Below, piece by piece: positions 61,642 through 64,000 of a stretch of DNA of 64,000 nt. The notes beneath the pieces were generated by a model, which was not told the DNA's origin, did not search any database, and saw only the letters and a program-made list of their open reading frames with translations. How positions within the stretch are numbered: the stretch's first letter is position 1; each line of letters begins with the position of its first letter. A program made the position numbers and the translations under genes. Source of the DNA: Puteibacter caeruleilacunae (GTDB lineage Bacteria > Bacteroidota > Bacteroidia > Bacteroidales > Prolixibacteraceae); assembly GCA_005217565.1 (NCBI GenBank), contig SJCO01000005.1, forward strand, positions 424,844-488,843, written 5' to 3'.

Positions 61642-61792
61642 GGTATTTGAGGCGGATTAATATTTAAAGGGATGTTTTGACTAAAATTATGGTTAATAGT
61701 TAATAAAAATGACTACTTTAGAGGAGGCTGTTTTGCAGAAGGAGAGGGGGGCATCAGATGATTGTTGTTCGGACGATAAAAACTAAAATAAT

Positions 61793-62563
61793 ATGAAATC
61801 ACACGAAGTAGATTACAAAATTGGCGGTCACGATATTCAATATGTTGAAATTGAACTTGATCCACATGAAACCGTTATTGCTGAAGCAGGAGCAATGATG
61901 TATATGAAAGAAGGTATTGAATTTGAAGCAAAAATGGGCGATGGCTCAGAACCTGATAAAGGTTTGTTTGGGAAATTGCTTTCTGCAGCTTCGCGCAAAA
62001 TTACCGGTGAATCAATTTTTATAACGCATTTCACACATCGGGGATATGGGAAAAGTCATGTTGCTTTTGCTGCTCCTTATCCCGGTACAATTGTTCCCTT
62101 AAACCTGGATAGGTTAGGAGGTACTGTAATTGTACAACGTGATGCTTTTTTATGTGCTGCTTTAGGGACAAAAATCAGCATGCATTTTAACCGTAGATTC
62201 GGAGCTGGATTCTTTGGCGGAGAAGGTTTCATATTACAAAAGTTACAGGGCGACGGACTTGCATTTATCCATGCAGGTGGCACGCTCGTAGAGCACGAAT
62301 TAAATGGCGAAATTTTGCGTGTTGATACAGGTTGTGTGGTTGGTTTTACCCAAGGGATTGATTTCAATGTAGAACAAGCGGGTGGACTAAAATCGATGCT
62401 TTTTGGTGGAGAAGGATTGTTCTTGGCAACACTTCGCGGCCATGGTAAGGTTTGGTTACAATCAATGCCAATTAGTAAGTTAGTCAATCAATTGTCGCCA
62501 GGTAGTTCGAACAGAGAAAAAGGCGATACTGGCGGTTTGCTAAATAATTTGTTTGAAGATTAA
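61793..62563 (+). CDS. AIM24/TIGR00266-family protein
   Basis: A 256-residue beta-helical protein: [20 protein letters not shown] is the family opening, followed by [18 protein letters not shown] and [14 protein letters not shown]. Soluble, function unknown; often induced with membrane stress proteins. Confidence 0.88.
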   Translation: MKSHEVDYKIGGHDIQYVEIELDPHETVIAEAGAMMYMKEGIEFEAKMGDGSEPDKGLFGKLLSAASRKITGESIFITHFTHRGYGKSHVAFAAPYPGTIVPLNLDRLGGTVIVQRDAFLCAALGTKISMHFNRRFGAGFFGGEGFILQKLQGDGLAFIHAGGTLVEHELNGEILRVDTGCVVGFTQGIDFNVEQAGGLKSMLFGGEGLFLATLRGHGKVWLQSMPISKLVNQLSPGSSNREKGDTGGLLNNLFED

Positions 62564-62687
62564 GAAATCAGCGAAACAGAATTGTCTCCGTTGCCAGGGA
62601 GGCAGTTCATTGTCAACTAGCTTAAGAAAATTCAAAACAAGTTTCAGATGGCATTTGAGGATAAATAATAATTAGGTGCTGTTTGAT

Positions 62688-62726
62688 AGAAAGATGACAT
62701 TCCCAAAAAGGAATGTCATCTTTCTT
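62688..62726. terminator. Bidirectional terminator
   Basis: AGAAAGATGACATTCC and GGAATGTCATCTTTCT form a perfect 16-pair stem around CAAAAA, between two converging genes; T-rich flanks on both strands. Confidence 0.88.
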
Positions 62727-62734
62727 ATATGAGA

Positions 62735-64000
62735 TTAGTGAGAGGCGAGGGTGGATGGATCAATAACTTTCCCTCTTTTGATCACCATTTTTATGTCCTT
62801 GGTGTTTTTGATGTCCTCAAGAGGATTAGAATTTAGAATGACTAAGTTGGCCAACTTGTTAGATTCAATGGTACCAACATTCTTTTCTTCGCCTACAGCT
62901 TCAGCATTGTTGATAGTGGCTGCTTTTATCGCGTCAATATTTGAAAGACCTGCCTCTGTTAGTAGCTCCATTTCTTTATGGATATTGATACGGTTGTATT
63001 GAGGATCAATCATATGATCAGAGCCGGCAAGGATTTTGATTCCATTGTTATGTGCTATTCTAACAACTTTTAGTGCCTTTTTAAATCTTGTTGAATCAGC
63101 ATTCGCTTTGTCTAAACCCATCGTATAAACATAGAGTGTAGCATCGAGAATACAGTTTTTACGCTTCATTAGATTAAATAGATCAACCATTTTAGGGGTC
63201 TTTTCATTCCAGGTTATTGCTTTATTTTTCTTTAAGTATGCATCTCGTTCTGCTTTCGACTTAAACTCATTGTTGGGAATTAGTTTTTCAATCATCTCAC
63301 TATTGATTAAACCGGCATGCGAAACAACTTCAACACCAGCATCTACTACTTCAGAAGGACCGGCAGGATAAAGTGCAGCATGTCCCCATACCTTAAGTCC
63401 TTGCTTTTTTGCTTCATCTGATACTAATTCCAGTACCTTAGCATCAAGATTGGCATAGCATTTAATAGCCGTTGCACCAAGCCCCTTAACTTCGGCAATT
63501 ATCTGTTTAAAGTCGGTATTTTTTGTAATAGCTCTTTGCCACGATACCTCGCCAGCCGTTGCGCCTAAAGCAACCGATTGTGGACGTTTATCGGTTTCAA
63601 AGAATTTAGGGCCGGCGATGATTGTTCCAAAGAAAATGTCAGGACCTAAATCTTCGCCTATCTGCATATTCTTTTTAAGAAGAGTTAAAACACGACCATC
63701 GCCTCCCATATCTCTAACGCCTGTTACTCCGTTTTGTAAGGCTGTCAGTAGATGTTCCTTGGCTTGTTGTTCTGTTCCATGGGTAATGTGCACATGACCA
63801 TCGATAATGCCAGGAATGATAAATTTACCCGTTAAATCGTAGGTAGTAGCATCATCAGGAATAGGCTTACTTCCTGTATAGTCAATAGCCATAATCTTTT
63901 CTCCCCGAAGCAATATCGATCCTGTTTTGGGAGCATCACCTATTGCATCAATAATCGATGCATTTTTCAAAACTACATAGGCTTCTTCTTTTTTATCGGG
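62735..64000 (-). CDS. Amidohydrolase (5' end outside the window)
   Basis: The frame stays open to the right edge (reads PDKKEEAYVV before a TTG), so N-terminal residues and signal lie beyond. Metal motif IIDGHVHITHG, Lys in IKCYANLDAK, His in WGHAALYP and VVSHAGLI, Asp in LAGSDHMIDP: a complete binuclear imidazolonepropionase-like or prolidase-like amidohydrolase. Substrate unknown. Confidence 0.88.
   Translation of the reverse strand, partial: PDKKEEAYVVLKNASIIDAIGDAPKTGSILLRGEKIMAIDYTGSKPIPDDATTYDLTGKFIIPGIIDGHVHITHGTEQQAKEHLLTALQNGVTGVRDMGGDGRVLTLLKKNMQIGEDLGPDIFFGTIIAGPKFFETDKRPQSVALGATAGEVSWQRAITKNTDFKQIIAEVKGLGATAIKCYANLDAKVLELVSDEAKKQGLKVWGHAALYPAGPSEVVDAGVEVVSHAGLINSEMIEKLIPNNEFKSKAERDAYLKKNKAITWNEKTPKMVDLFNLMKRKNCILDATLYVYTMGLDKANADSTRFKKALKVVRIAHNNGIKILAGSDHMIDPQYNRINIHKEMELLTEAGLSNIDAIKAATINNAEAVGEEKNVGTIESNKLANLVILNSNPLEDIKNTKDIKMVIKRGKVIDPSTLASH

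Overview
The window comes from a member of the Bacteroidota. DNA is AT-rich. Several start regions carry the Bacteroidota-type promoter (TTTG, about 19 bases, TAnnTTTG). Secreted genes encode lipoproteins with a Cys close to the start, DUF4369/DUF1028-like proteins and small outer-membrane barrels. I cannot assign a genus; a free-living or marine polysaccharide degrader is a guess from the large GH2 enzyme. No rRNA, tRNA, CRISPR array or intact insertion sequence was seen.

About 1-44 kb is a dense defence and stress island. In order: the end of a Septu-type PtuA/PtuB pair (1-1.4 kb); a lipoprotein serine hydrolase; a repeat-rich stretch with a tandemly duplicated pair of small membrane genes (3.2-5.2 kb); an AbiL/RloAB-like ATPase plus TOPRIM pair (5.3-7.2 kb); a PAS histidine kinase; an Mrr-type restriction enzyme (11 kb); a toxin-antitoxin-SecB-like chaperone cassette (12.1-13.4 kb); a type I restriction locus with an embedded AAA ATPase + PIN pair, an HNH protein, a half-size HsdS and a YgjP-like metallopeptidase (13.8-23.5 kb); a YobI/KAP-like NTPase followed by a TIR-NTPase-ankyrin protein (23.9-30.1 kb); a complete TerY-phosphatase-kinase (Ter-type) operon with four vWA paralogues and a cation exchanger (31.8-41.1 kb); and a HEPN - unknown - SecB-like cassette (43.1-44.3 kb).

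The first 11 kb contains four copies of one intergenic element, with tandem ~80-bp hairpin units beside it. Its promoter module occurs three times, once attached to a 14-codon remnant of the mrr start. The Ter operon lies between two direct copies of another sequence, and a third copy lies at 52.5 kb. Each copy has two hairpins, the second a terminator; two copies have a good promoter, so they look like genes for a short RNA.

From 45 to 64 kb the content is more ordinary: exonuclease, small membrane and beta-barrel proteins, an orphan barstar-like protein, DUF1835 protein, a duplicated pair of membrane proteins, a small XRE regulator, an SMR/Gdx exporter, GNAT acetyltransferase, a DUF4369-like lipoprotein, a 1341-residue GH2 beta-galactosidase, a membrane serine hydrolase, VOC protein, AIM24-like protein and a truncated amidohydrolase at the right edge.
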